Of a stretch of DNA of 64,000 nt, positions 34,490 to 46,853 are shown piece after piece. This stretch comes from Ulota crispa. Lineage: Eukaryota; Streptophyta; Bryopsida; Orthotrichales; Orthotrichaceae. The position numbers and the translations under genes are program-made. Under the pieces are notes generated by a model. The model was not told where the DNA came from and made no database searches. It saw only the letters and a list, made by a program, of their open reading frames with translations. Numbering within the stretch: position 1 is the first letter of the stretch; each line of letters starts with the position of its first letter. The DNA is taken from positions 12,178,789-12,242,788 of the forward strand of contig OY987242.1 of assembly GCA_963920765.1 (NCBI GenBank), in the 5' to 3' direction.

Positions 34490-36438
34490 ATGAGGTGCAG
34501 CTCTGGGAACCGGTGGTTGCTGGTGCTCCTTTTGTTAGCTCACACCGTGGCCTTCACAAGCACGCAAACCGATCAGGCTGAGACTTGTGATCCTAAATGC
34601 AAAACTGACGTTTGCGATGCAGGGATCTGCCGCTGTACTCAACCTCCTGCAAATGCTTTTAATTTCTTGGGGTGACCATTCTTTCCTTCTGCTCTTTCGT
34701 GCCTCAGCAGTCAGTCAGTCAGTGATCATTGCCATGAATGAGGTAGAAAGATATTCTTTGCATCCCCTTGAGCACTTTATCCATCATGTGGGAGTGCAAT
34801 ATTTAAGAGATTCGAGTGGAAAATATCACTTTACATTCAAGAGCCAAAATGCATCTCTCACAAAATCATTTAATAGTACCTACATATCTCTTCTGCAATT
34901 CCAATGCAGTTTCAAAGTGGATGACCTCTATAAGTGCCAATATGCAGCCCTATTTCAATTTTAGTTTCAGTGACCATTGCCATGAAGTTCAGCCATGCTT
35001 ACCCCACTTGCTAATCAATCCAACCAAGTGTACGAACAGAGTGTTGTTGGTAGCAGGGGTCTGTATAGGAGACAGGATCGGGTCTTTTTAGACCATTTGG
35101 AAGAAATCCATGGGACAAAGTTTTTTTTGCTAACTATTGGAACTTTTCTTTGACGGAGGATCATCATTTTTTGCAGAGGGAAATATTGTGATCAGCCGGC
35201 TCATTACTGCCAAGGGTCTGATGCCGGGCTCTGGTGTTTGGACAACGATGGCAACAGCACTTGTCCTTCGGCGGCTGATGGATCTTCAAAATGTATCTGC
35301 CACGCTGGATACGCTGGTGATAAGTGTGATATTGTTGGCTCTGCTTGTGGATTGGGTTATTGTTACAACAACGCCACTTGTCTGAATCAAGCGACCTGTG
35401 ATTGCCCATCGGATTGGCGAGGAAATGCCAACTGCTCCTTATCTAGTCCCATTCACAGCGGTTCCGGTGGTTCCGGCATCAAAGTGCGTTTGCTCATACA
35501 CTCACATCTCCTTACCTTCACTCTCTAATGTCGCATTCTTTGAATGCGCCCTAAATTTTTGCACATATGATTGAACAACTTCCATATGTCTTGTTCTGAC
35601 CACATGTAATAGGCGTTTTTTTGGGGTCCCGAGTATGTAACATACAAAAGCTAGTTTCTTACTTATATTTCTATACTCTCTTGCCATGTAAGATCACTTT
35701 TTTGCTACTGTATGTGCCCATTCTTGATTGGATTGATCAAATGGTCAAAAGTTGCTCTCCCATTGACCTATAAGTGTTGAAATAAACCATTTAGGAAGCT
35801 GAACTATACCCTTCATTTCTGAATGATGGAGAAATATGTTGAAAGCTGTTTTCTATTTATAGCTTTAGTACTTGGGGATTAGTTATTGCTCAATGTAACA
35901 ATTTTGTGGAATGTGGTGGATTTTACTATTCGCTACAGTATTTAATGTATGCACCTGGCGTTCTAGTAGGTTAGTAGAAGCTTAATCTGTGATCCAACTA
36001 ATAGAAACGTAGAGAGGAATAATGAACCCATTGTTTGTGGTAGCGAAGATGACGTTTCAAATATATAATCATTCTTTCCAGAGGAGATTTGTTATAGAGT
36101 AGGTTTGATCTAGCACTCTTACTTATTTTCTTTTCTTTTTATTCTTGATTTTGTATATCGTCTAGGGTGACTATTCGTTTCTAGCTTCTAAAAACTGTGG
36201 ACGGGATGGGCAGTGGTGGGGTGGTCTTCTGATTGCCGGTGCGGTCATAGCTATAGTATCTGCGGGAGCCGTATTTGGCATTAAGAAATACAAGGAAAGG
36301 ACGGAGGGTGCCAGTCGCTTTAATGAGCTGAAGAAGTCGCAAATGAGGGCCAGGGACGAATCGGATGATGAGTATGACAGTGATCCTTATGAAGATGAAC
36401 TGCAGGCGAAGAAAGCCACCACAACTGCACAACCATAG
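34490..36438 (+). CDS. Small EGF-like type I membrane protein
   Basis: Three exons, 34490-34671, 35177-35483, 36166-36438, joined in phase; 253 aa. MRCSSGNRWLLVLLLLAHTV is a signal peptide. The ectodomain is Cys-rich: CDPKCKTDVCDAGICRC, a second module ending CICHAGYAGDKC, and a canonical EGF unit CGLGYCYNNATC then CDCPSDWRGNANC. A Ser/Gly linker follows, then a membrane helix (WWGGLLIAGAVIAIVSAGAV), a basic stop-transfer KKYKER and an acidic tail (DESDDEYDSDPYEDEL). Such proteins act at the cell surface or in the endomembrane system; partners are unknown. NxT/NxS sites (NNAT, GNST, NCS) fit a luminal or extracellular side. ATG 34490 is chosen because the frame upstream offers only GTG. There is no kinase domain, so it is not a wall-associated kinase. 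Confidence 0.85.
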
Positions 36439-37669
36439 CACCTTTTATTCTCTCTCTCTCTTTCTCCTGGATTGCCATAGCCATAGCCATAGCCATAGCT
36501 TAGTTTAGACAGCAATTTGAGTTTCTAACCCTCGTGATTCAGCTCCTTTCTCACATTTACAGAAATAGTACTACTACTTCCGAGCCTTCATTGCAGAAAA
36601 TGGATATGCCAAGAGTTGTTGTACATTGGTTCGTTGGTGCAATCCACCGGTTCATGTTTCTTGTTGATTTCAACTCAATAAAATTCTGATTTGTTTGCGA
36701 TTGGAATAAATAATTGGATTGCTTTGTGTTCTCTCCTTCTGTGATCACTAGTTTTCCATGTAAGGTCCGTGCAGACGGGTTGTCGTTTTCTTTGGCGTAA
36801 TTGTGATCTCTTTTGCAAGGTTACGTACAGTTACAAGACTACAACCATGATTTTCAATAGTTGATATTTCAAATAACAATGCGAATAAAAAATTTAGCTC
36901 AAAAACCTTTGTAGAAAATCTAATTGTGGATACTAGTGAGTAGTGATAACCTCGGTGCCCTGTGAATCCTCGACCTGATCCGACAGACTATCATTTAATT
37001 CTAGATCTTTTGATTTGATTTCCCGTCTTTCTTCTTGACCACAAGCTTAGAAGGGGTACTTCACATTTGGGGGACCAAGCCTGAGCAACGAAACTGCTTG
37101 AAAATTTTCTTTTTCTTTTTGATTTTCTTGGCTTGGCCTCAAGTATGAAGTGACCGAATTCAATTGTGCTTATTTGTTTGAGGTTCAATATCTTGGCAGT
37201 TTTCCTTTTTGACAGTCTCGATATTGCCGATACTCTCATACTCTGTATCATGATTGTCCACATGCCAAATTTTGCATTCAAGAGCTCTTGTTAGGATAGC
37301 CAAAAATATTTAAATGTTTGTATTTCAAAATTGGTGTGCATAAAAGGAATCTTAGAGTATTATAGCCTTTCTAGGGTTTAGTTTTTTTAATGACTGGCAT
37401 TATATTCAACTCTTAGTGACCAAAAAAGACGATCATTTATATATTTGGGTTAAGTAACTCTATTTTTTGGAACAATATTAGTTTGTGTACATCATCACTA
37501 AAGGTAACCGCTTGCAATTATATTTACATGGTTTCATGACCACATTGTTCGAGTGGATGTGGGTTGGCTACCTTCTCATTGACGTTAACACTTTTTCTTA
37601 AAATAACATGGAAGTAAGGTTATAACTACAGTTGATTGGTCAATGCAATAAAGTTAAATCAGTTAGTCA
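36439..37669. other. 3' flank of the EGF-like gene
   Basis: AATAAA-type polyadenylation signals lie at about 36676-36710. A minus-strand frame at 36991-37281 is Lys/Arg-rich but unrecognised. Otherwise AT-rich with no gene seen. Confidence 0.45.
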
Positions 37670-38172
37670 TCTATCTATACTACTAAGTGGGAGCCTAACC
37701 CTTATTGATTTCGCGCCTTTTTCTAAAAGCTTTTAGAACTTTTTAGGTGTAAGTTGAAGCAATAAGGATGCCCTAAATATAGAACATCAAGCACCCTTCA
37801 ACCATGGCCTTTTCCAATATCTTCTAAAAAATTTGGTGGAAGTTGAAACATAAAGGATGCTTCAAATATGGAACACCAAACACCCTCCAATTATGTGTTA
37901 GAAAAACAACAAAACACCAAACGCCCCCTAGCAAATTATAAAACAAGAGCATTGTGATGAGGGCATATACTACTTTTGGTTTCCAAAATGAACCAAAATG
38001 ATGGTGCATCAAGGTTAGGTTCTAAACCAATTGTGAGATATTTACTTTTTGTAAAATACATTAGGATTAGACTCTAGACCAATTGATTTGTGAGATGTTA
38101 TTTTTTTGTAAAATTGAATGTTGCATTACCCATACATGTCCAATTCATGCAAAGCATGTGCTTGTATACTAG
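37670..38172 (+). mobile_element. Non-autonomous Helitron, 503 bp
   Basis: 5' end TCTATCTATACTACTAAGTG; 3' end CTAG preceded by the hairpin AAGCA-TG-TGCTT; inserted between A (37669) and T (38173). Homologous over its length to 13817-14319 in the opposite orientation. No coding capacity. Confidence 0.85.
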
Positions 38173-39109
38173 TAGAAGCTAAGAGCTTGAAATAGGCAAA
38201 TAACCTTACATGAAAGAAAAGTGCATGAAGAAACTTGAAATACTATCCTTTGACAAAAGGATTGTTGTTATTAAAAGAGAATATCAACTCAAGAGCACTG
38301 GATGGTCTAAGTTTGATTGTAATTATACAATTTTTATGTTTATTAAGGAATTGTTGTGCACATCTAGTCAGGATAGAAATTTACAAGGTGACTATATTGT
38401 TTAAAGATGTGTTTGTGTTGCAAAGTCTAATGTTTTAAACACGTCATAAATGTATGTCCATACTTGCAAGTTGTAAATTGACATTTATGCATTTAGTGCA
38501 ATTAACAAAGTTCAAAGGAACAAAAGTCAACAACATTAACATTGACAATTGCTTCATTTCTATAAAAACCAGAGAATAATTCAAATTCTCAACTGTAAAA
38601 AGGCGTTTTACAAAAACACAATTTAGTACATTAACTTTGAACCAAAAGCTTTAAACTCTAACCTATAGATTACATCCATACAATCAATTCTACCATTGCA
38701 AATGAAGACTTACCAGAAAAACTCGAACAAAACGAATCAGTTTTTTTTATAAAAATTGATCATGGCTAGTGTTTAGGATTTTTTTAAGGTTATAAGCTTG
38801 ACATCAAAAATACCTCGTTAAGATAAATTGTAGAGACTATTATCGTGCTAGTTTACTAGAGTTATTATTTTCACTGCCATTTTTTGAATAGGAGAAAACG
38901 AATTTTTAAAATAAAATTTGGTTACACGTGTCGCAGCTTCACCACGTCAAAGAAAAGTAATTAATGTTTTTGAGAATGTTGAATTCTTCACTTAGGACTT
39001 TCCTTGAAAAGTTCTAGAGAATGTACCGTGATAATTACTTGGCCTTCGGTTGTTCGAGCTTCGGCAAGAAGTCCATCCCATCCTCGGTTGAATCCTTGAA
39101 AGGATTAAT
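38173..39109. other. AT-rich intergenic sequence
   Basis: No gene recognised. Two overlapping short frames at 38210-38438 look random. Confidence 0.5.
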
Positions 39110-39456
39110 ACCTCTTTGCGAGAATCTTACAGATGGCCCGCTCTTGTGAAGCTCGCAGTTTTAGGGTTTAAGGAAATTGAGAAGTCTTGGAATCCTCGCT
39201 AGTATTGGGATGGGTTTGAATGTGTATGACCATATGACTTTTGGCGAGGCTTGATTTTGCATAAAGCATGAAAAGTAGCAAAAAACTTAAATGCTTGAAG
39301 GGACAGGCTTTTGTGAGGATTCTGCAGTAGGCTCATTTCTGTGAAACTTGGGGTTTTAGGGTTTAGGGTTTAAGGTTTGATAGGACTTGGTACCATTGCT
39401 AGGGCTGGGATTGGTGTGGATTGCTTGGTTTTGGCAAGCCCTAATCTGCATTGATC
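39110..39456 (+). promoter_or_regulatory. Duplicated promoter/leader segment of LpxK with telo-box repeats
   Basis: Two diverged tandem copies of about 170 bp (39110-39290 and 39300-39470) share GAGAATCTTACAG / GAGGATTCTGCAG, TTTTAGGGTTTAAGG and TGGGATGG/TGGGATTGG, and CTGCATTGATCATGAAAGG against TGCATAAAGCATGAAAA. The second has two adjacent TTTAGGG units (39352-39373), the plant telo-box found near start sites of housekeeping genes. Confidence 0.5.
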
Positions 39457-42400
39457 ATGAAAGGATTCACAGAAAGGTTGCGAAAAGCTGTGGTGCGAAT
39501 CTCAGCAACGCAGAAAAAGGATTTGCTTTTCTTGCCGAGGTTGGAGAGATCTCTTGTGCCAGTTCTTTCTGTGGTGAGCGTCTTTTATGCATTTGGCATC
39601 GCCGTGCGACGCTTTCTTTACCAGCTCGGCATTGTGCGTCCATCAAGGTAAGATTTTTCGTCCTCCCTGCGCTCTCAACAAGTTTGCCCCAGGATGCTGC
39701 TAATCTACACAGAAAGAATCACAGCAAACTTTTGATAATTTCCCTCTGTCAGTTTCAGGAATTCTTCACATTTTCCCTGTGAGCGGTTAAACATTTCTGA
39801 CTATTTCTTCTGTGGTTTTTCCCTCTGTCACATTTCCCTGTTAGTACACATGGAATTCATATGCAAATCCCTACAAGAAAGTTGACGAGAGTTTGCTGTG
39901 AATGGGAATCAAGTTAGTGTTTGATCGACTGGTTTGTTTGTAGTTTTCTCTGCACCTAATGTTTATGATACGAAATCGGACTAATTGAGCTCTTGCTGAT
40001 TCCGTTGAACTCACTGAACGATGCTCAATGCTGGGGATGTCCTGCAGGCTACCTATACCTGTGATTAGTGTTGGCAACTTGACATGGGGTGGTACTGGGA
40101 AGACTCCCATGGTGGAGTATTTGGCTCGTCACTGCGTTGCAGCTGGCGTGTCTCCGCTCATCCTCTCTCGGGTGCCTATTCTACTCCTTGACTTTTCCGT
40201 CAAGCATATTCTGAATCCATCAATCAAGATTCCATGGTTTTAAAAGAACCAATTTGGTGAATCATATTGTGCAAAATATAATTCAAATTTTACATCACCA
40301 GACATGACATGTGTCGGTCCCAAAAAAAAAAAAATCGAATAAACTAAAGCCTCCTGTATTGACCTACTCAACAGTTCTACGTAATTATGAAGCCCACTCT
40401 GGGCTTCGTGGTACGAAGGGTTTATGAAGAATGTGATGTAGAAATGACTCCAGAGTTCAGGGTTTTGGGTTTAAGGTTTACTCTCTAGTTGAAGTGTGTA
40501 AATTCGTGTCAGATATGCAACAGATTGAATGACGACCTAAGGTGACAGCCTGCAGGGTTACAGAGGAGGGGATGAAGTGCGCCTCCTTCAAAATCACCTC
40601 CAAGACACTCCCACAAGGTTTGGGGTTGGTTCAAACCGGACAAGGGTAGCACTCTCTATTCTCCAACAGGATTTTGGAGGAGGAGTCAGCAATGGACTTG
40701 ATGCAATAACCACACAGAAATCAAAGAACCATCCATGGACCATCGCTATTCTTGACGATGGGATGCAGGTCAGGTCTCACTGCTGGTGTTGTCTTTTTTT
40801 TTTTTTTTTTTTTTGTTAGGTGCTTCGTTTCTTTCATCCAGGCTGCTGGTTCCCTTGAAAACATTTCGATGACTTACAGGGTTGATTTGGTTTTTCAAAT
40901 GACGGTAATTTAAAAAAAATGAGTCAACATAAATATCATAGGGTGTCTTTTATTCACCAGATACTCTTGGATGCACAAATATTCCAAAAAAATAAAATAC
41001 GTAGGGTCCAATGAAATATTATTTTCTTTCACATGGAAAACATTTGAATATTCTGCATTTTGCGCTTGAAGTTTCATGGGTATGCTTCTTGCACTGAGAC
41101 TGAATGCTTTTGTGATGCGCAGCATTGGGCATTGGAACGCGATTTGGAGATTGTGATGATAAACGCTGTGTCTTTGTGGGGAAATGGGAAACCTGTACCC
41201 CGGGGACCCATGCGAGAGCCACTGGAAGCACTCAAGCGGGCACATGTGGTGGTTCTCCACCATGCTAAATTGGTACACCCTAATTCGGCCTATCTTTTGT
41301 AGAAATCCTCAATAAATCCCCACAACCCTCCCCATTAAATACCCTGTCATGTCAAACCATCGCCAATTTTATTAGCATTTAAGGCAGTTTTTAAAGCAAA
41401 TCCTTGCTGATTGTATCATATCTATATTTTTCAAAACCAGATCTAGGGGTTGGATTTTCATCTAGGGGTTGGATTTTCACCTAGTGCTTTCTATCATTGT
41501 CAATTGGAGTGACAATATCGTGAGCTCTGAGTGCTTACAGGAACTCTTGTTAGTTACTTATTTGAACATTTGGAGATATGCAGGTGCCAGCCGACAAGTC
41601 TAAGTCAGTAAGGCATACACTGGAGCCTTTTTTGAAGAAGAACTGCATGGTGCTAAGCAGTCACATGCGTCCTCTTTCCTTCTGCAGACTTACGAATTCA
41701 AGCAACGCACTCTCAGAGCTTCCTTTACTGATAATCAAAGACGCTGTGATCCTCTGTGTGTCAGCGGTGGGGTGCCCAGAATCTCTTGAGCTTGCCCTTT
41801 TACAGGTGCTTCTTATAACCTGGCTCTCCCTGCGATTCCTCCTTATGAATATATTGTAGATCCTTTACTTGTCGATAAGAGGTGAGTTGAGAATCAAACA
41901 TGGTTTTTAATGTAATCAATAGCACTATTATTGATAGCCCATTGACAATTTTCATTGCTATTAACAGCACGGGTGTAGGACTTGTAAGATATCAGAAAAT
42001 AAAAGTTGGAGAAGAAAATAAAATAGACTACTTGCAAGGATGAGCTCGTATTGGAAAAAAAACGATATGAAATGGACTAGGGATGGGCCTTTTTTGGGTT
42101 GCCAGGAAGGAGCTTCTCATGTTGAGCGGTTGGATTTCAGTGATCATCACGCGTTCAAGTATGAGGTGAGTATTTTTTGTTTTAAAAAGTTCCGCTTTGT
42201 AGAAATTGGAGTCACATGCTTACGCCTTTTTTTTCTAAGTCTCCATACAATCTACATTTCCTAGCGTGCGAGGTCTTTGCTTTGTGAGGATTAATCTCAT
42301 CAAACCTCAAAGTAATCTTTCATAAAACTAATTTAGAAATGTCTCAATTTGAACGTTCACTTCCAACATAATGTTCGTTTTTTTAGAGATTGAAATCGGG

Positions 42401-43559
42401 TATTAATGTACTCTACATGGCATGTTGAAAACAAGAAAACAATCGACTATGAAACATTATAACCTTCTCTTAATAGTAAATCTTCAACATTAGGGTGATG
42501 TTGGGCACGTTTGTGACCTTCTCCATAGGAACAACTTTTGACAAACAGAGAATCCCAATTAGCATGCATTAAAAAAAGAGATCAAAACTTTGGAGGAAAG
42601 TTGCCTCTCCTGAGAGCGCTATCCTAAATTTCGCAGCAATCATGTTATGGTCTCTTTTCCTCGAAGGAGACAGAACGCATAACACGAGGAAAATTCTTGA
42701 CAGGAGCTGAGAGAAATTGACGAAGCGTTCAAACAGCTCCAATTGAGGTTTCCTTGCCAAAAGATTATGCTTGTTACCACTGAGAAGGTGCGTCAACTCT
42801 CTTGAAATTGCACTCATAAATCTGTCAATCCTAAACCCTGAACAAGGTGTTTTGAACGTTGTCTTGCATACGCCACACGTAGCTAGTCAGGATGCTCATG
42901 AAGGTTATATCCGACATAGTGTAAGTCATTTTACTAAGTCTCCCCTACCATACTAAATAAAATCAATAATTTTTTTGGATACGTTTGAGCCTAGTTGTTA
43001 TAAACAGCATCCGTACATGCAGTTTTTAGTTTCTCTAACGGATCACAGCAAGGACTATGCGTTGTACCCCTCGTATTTACTAGCTATTGTGAGAGTGAGA
43101 GCTGCCTCCAAACTCGAGCAAATCCCAAGCAAAAACCATACTTGGCAGGTCTGTCAAAGCTCAATCTCCATCCCTCTGGGCATATGCCATTGGGATGTCT
43201 GGCAAGAGCCCTCCGTTTACCTGCTATCCCTGTACCTGTCATTTCTAGCTGGAAGCCTGGTTTTAGAGTCTTGCAATGCCAGTAGAATATGCCAAGGATG
43301 TCCAAAATGCGGAATTTAGGTCATGTTTCAAGCCCCAAGTGAAAAGGGGAAACAATGTGTGTGGTGGATGAAGGACTACATGAGGGATCCAACGGTGATG
43401 ATCGAACTTGGAAAGATGGAAGACGGCGTTTTTGTGCTTCGCTCAGCATTGGAGATTATAGCCCAACATGGCAACGACCAAGTTTTCATACACCTGCTCT
43501 CCACTGTGCTTAATCAACGGCGCTCATTGGATCCCCCTGCGACTGACATGTGGCGGTGA
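39457..43559 (+). CDS. LpxK: Tetraacyldisaccharide 4'-kinase, mitochondrial type
   Basis: Eight in-phase exons: 39457-39647, 40048-40171, 40556-40768, 41123-41272, 41584-41805, 42106-42165, 42704-42787, 43374-43559; 409 aa. LpxK phosphorylates the 4' position of the lipid A disaccharide precursor with ATP; plants keep a mitochondrial version of this bacterial pathway. Visible: a basic N-terminus, a membrane-anchoring helix ([18 protein letters not shown]), the P-loop [68 protein letters not shown] and [15 protein letters not shown]. All core motifs are present. The exon-6 acceptor is the CCAG before 42106, not the later open frame that starts at 42040. The C-terminus ([20 protein letters not shown]) is less familiar. 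An upstream telo-box segment may drive basal expression. Confidence 0.95.
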
Positions 43560-44161
43560 TGAAGATATCCACACTCTCAATGGCCATAAGTCTGGCCACT
43601 AGCCTTTAGGATATTTTGGTACGAAAATACCATGTTTAGCCAGATTTTGTAGCAGATTTATTGTAAATCTCCAGAAAATTGTATTGTATCTGCCAAAATA
43701 GCAATATACTATTGCAAGACTTACGAGAATGGTAGCCATGGACCTTGCTTCTTGAAGGGAAAACCTTGATGGACACTGGGGAATGCTAAGCTTATATCGT
43801 GAGCAAGGATCTATGAGCTTTACTGAGAGCACAGCGCAGCTGAATGACACGTCACTCAGAATCAGGGTTTCAAGGCGCACGTCACAATCGAATAAAACGC
43901 GCGGGGGTGCCAAGGGCCGTTAGATGGACATAATAAACGGAGGGGCCCGATGATGTCCAGGTGTCGCCATTCTGTGGTTGCATGGGGGCTATAGTGATCC
44001 ACTCCACATTGTCCACGAGTGAGGGACAACCGGAGATTTGGCAGCTACATAGCAGCTTCATCACTCTACCCAAGCCGTACATGCTAGCCCATCACTATGG
44101 AGGATCGTTTAACCCTAGGCTAGGATTTCTGTTTCAGCGATTTCTTTGCTAATTTGTTGAA
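43560..44161. other. 3' flank of LpxK
   Basis: Moderate GC with short frames on both strands, none recognised. Contains the LpxK 3' UTR. Confidence 0.45.
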
Positions 44162-44581
44162 GGGAATTGATGCATGTACCACCCCTTCTTTACTATTGTA
44201 CCACACCCTACTATATATGATCATTATTTATAATATCAAAATAGGTGTAGATCACAAGAAAAACATCACTAATTGGAAAATACAACTTGACATAAAAGTT
44301 GCAAGTTTAATTTCGTTATTTAACTTTAGATCTTGCTCATAGTATCAATTAAAAAATCTAAATTACGTTTAGTTTAATTTTTGCTTTTTTAAATTGATAC
44401 TATGAGTGGGATTAAGAGCTAAAAAACAAAATTAAAACTATATCTTCTATGTCAAGTTGTATTTTCAAATTATTAATGTTTTTTCTCTTGCTCCACACCT
44501 ATTTTAATATTGTAAATATTGACCATATATAGTAGGGTATGATAGAATAGTCAAAAAGGGGTGATACATGTATCAACTCCC
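44162..44581. mobile_element. MULE-type MITE, family M2, with a perfect 9-bp target duplication
   Basis: A 420-bp element with terminal inverted repeats GGGAATTGATGCATGTACCA and its partner ending TACATGTATCAACTCCC. TTTGTTGAA is directly repeated immediately outside (44153-44161 and 44582-44590). A 9-bp duplication marks the Mutator superfamily. Same GGGAATTGAT terminus as 26057-26463. Confidence 0.88.
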
Positions 44582-46219
44582 TTTGTTGAATTGCTCCACA
44601 ATCTTGAGATGATAATGCTTTTTTGGATGAATGTGAACTAATTTTGATGAAGAGCATTAATTTTATGTGTATTTTACATGTGGCACACTTGCACCCATGT
44701 CCATAGATGTAAATAGATTTGTCCCTTGAACAAGAATTGTTTTTTACACTACTCAAGTTGGGTGAAAAAAAAGACTTGCCCTAAGAGCATAAATGACCCA
44801 TACAAAGTTGAGGAATTTAGTCTTACATTCTTCTCAACCAACACTAGGTTCTAGTTTAATTATTTTGGAAGTATGTTGATCAAAGCACAATATTTGTTAA
44901 TTTGGGAAAAAGCCTTTTCCAAAGCAGTATTTGGGATACTAAATTTTGTATTTGTGAGAATATTTTGGTGTTTTTAAGTGAGTGTTTTTGATCATTTATT
45001 CAATATACTTTATTATTTATTTAAATTTTTGAAGAAATCATCATAAAATCCACTTAAAATCATCCAAAATCTCTTAAAAACGTAAAATCCAAAAGTCCCA
45101 ATATAGCATTTTTTTCCTAATTTAACAAATATTGCTTTTAAGATAATTGCACTTTGCAATGTCTTGATTTGATGTTGCTTGAATGTGCCCTTTAGTAACC
45201 ATAAGTACTTTAAACAAAAGTTGAGTTAATTTTTGGTTTAAAAGTGTCCTTGAAAATATGAGCTTGAGAATCAAAATAACAAAAATTCTCAAAAAATCAT
45301 AATAAAAGATCATCATATTCCAACTTCATTTCAACAAAAAATCCATTTCAAAACTATCATTTTTTTGCAAACCAAACTTAGCCAGAATTCTAAATTTGAT
45401 GTTTGAGTTTCTATACTTATATATAGTTGTGATTGTACTAGGGAATTCAATTGTATTGATGTAATCTAAACTTAAAAAATCACGACTCTTGTTCAAACAG
45501 CAACTCTCCCATATTAACTATTTACAAGATTTATAAATCTTTGAGGAAAAGAGACATTGTTATTTTCTATAATGATTGAATTATAATAATTATTTAAGTC
45601 AAAGTATTTGTTTTCATATTGCATAACCCAAATAAATATAGGGTTGTGTTTTCATTGAGATAATGTGAACATTTAAAGAATAGAAACCACCTAGGTCTTA
45701 TGGTATAGTCAAATCATTTTAACAATTTTGACTTTTTGATAGAAGGTTCCAGAAAAAGTACTTGAGTTATTTTTTTGTCAACATGGATGTATACATAGAA
45801 CAAGTAGCCTCAAAATTTGTCCATAAACTTTGAGAAAGCACAAATATTTTCAAAGGATTTGGAGCCCTAAATAGACTACTAATTGTTACCCATCAACTTC
45901 TACTTTCTCTTTGATCTCCATATTCTCTATGTTCTTCCTACCATCAATCTCTCAAAGTCTTCAAATCAATAAAAGAAATTATCAAAGGCCATTATATATT
46001 TTTTGATTTTGAGCTATAAGGCATATTTATAAATAGTAATACAAGTTCAAGATTTTCTTATGGTATAAAATACCATATAAAGAGGGAATTCCTATTTTCA
46101 ATTTTTTCAAAATTCAAGTTTTTTGCAACAGTTAGGCCTAATTGAGTTTCAACTAGCTCAACAAGCAACATAAAATTTATGGAGATTCAAGACCTTTGTA
46201 ATATCTTAAATACTTTTAA
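44582..46219. other. AT-rich intergenic sequence, no gene
   Basis: Only short random-looking frames; nothing recognised apart from the bordering MITEs. Confidence 0.55.
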
Positions 46220-46531
46220 GGGAAAATTTCATGGATACCCTTGAAGTTTGCAATATTTTCATAGATATCCCTACTTTTTCAGAAATGTCACAAATACCCT
46301 TGAACCAAAAAAATTAAGCGTTTGTTTTGTTATGCATGTCACTTCCTTCTCCCTTTGTGCACACACTACTTCTTTCTTGTTATGCATGCACACAAAGGAA
46401 GAAGGGCAGTGGCATGCCAAACAAAATAAATGCCTAAATTTTTTGGTCTAAGGGTATTTGTGATATTTTAGAAAAAGCAAGTGTATCTATGAAAATATTG
46501 CAAACTTCAAGGGTATCCATGAAATTTTCCC
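46220..46531. mobile_element. MULE-type MITE, family M1, copy 2
   Basis: Begins GGGAAAATTTCATGGATACC, ends with its inverted complement, and is flanked by a perfect 9-bp duplication TACTTTTAA (46211-46219 and 46532-46540). A secondary inverted repeat inside carries GTGTGCACA-type sequence. Confidence 0.9.
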
Positions 46532-46603
46532 TACTTTTAAATGGGTGATGTTTAAAAGGTCCAATTCTTTGGTTCTAAAAAACTTTGGCATGAACTCCTC
46601 CCT

Positions 46604-46853
46604 TTAACCCCAGAGCGCCCGAGCAACAATATAGTGTCGCTCAAAAAGCTGGGTCAACTCAATTTTGACCGTTATAATCTCATTGCACATCCGGTGAAAC
46701 AACTTCCAATCAAGCCCAGCATGATGGAGACTCTTTCTACTAACAATTCATATGATCGGATCTTGTGGATTGTATTTTTCAGTTCCACAAGGGCACTTTG
46801 ATTGAACACAAGTCAAGCTTTTTTTGTTTCAACTTTGGGCACTCAGGGGTTAA
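46604..46853. mobile_element. TTAA-flanked MITE, 250 bp
   Basis: Perfect TTAA on both sides and matching termini TTAACCCCAGAGCGCCCGAG / TTGGGCACTCAGGGGTTAA. The body differs from the other TTAA elements here. No coding capacity. Confidence 0.7.

Noticed and set aside
42040-42105. Upstream extension of the LpxK exon 6 frame ([17 protein letters not shown])
   Set aside because: No acceptor gives phase 0 there; the CCAG before 42106 yields the expected junction [14 protein letters not shown].
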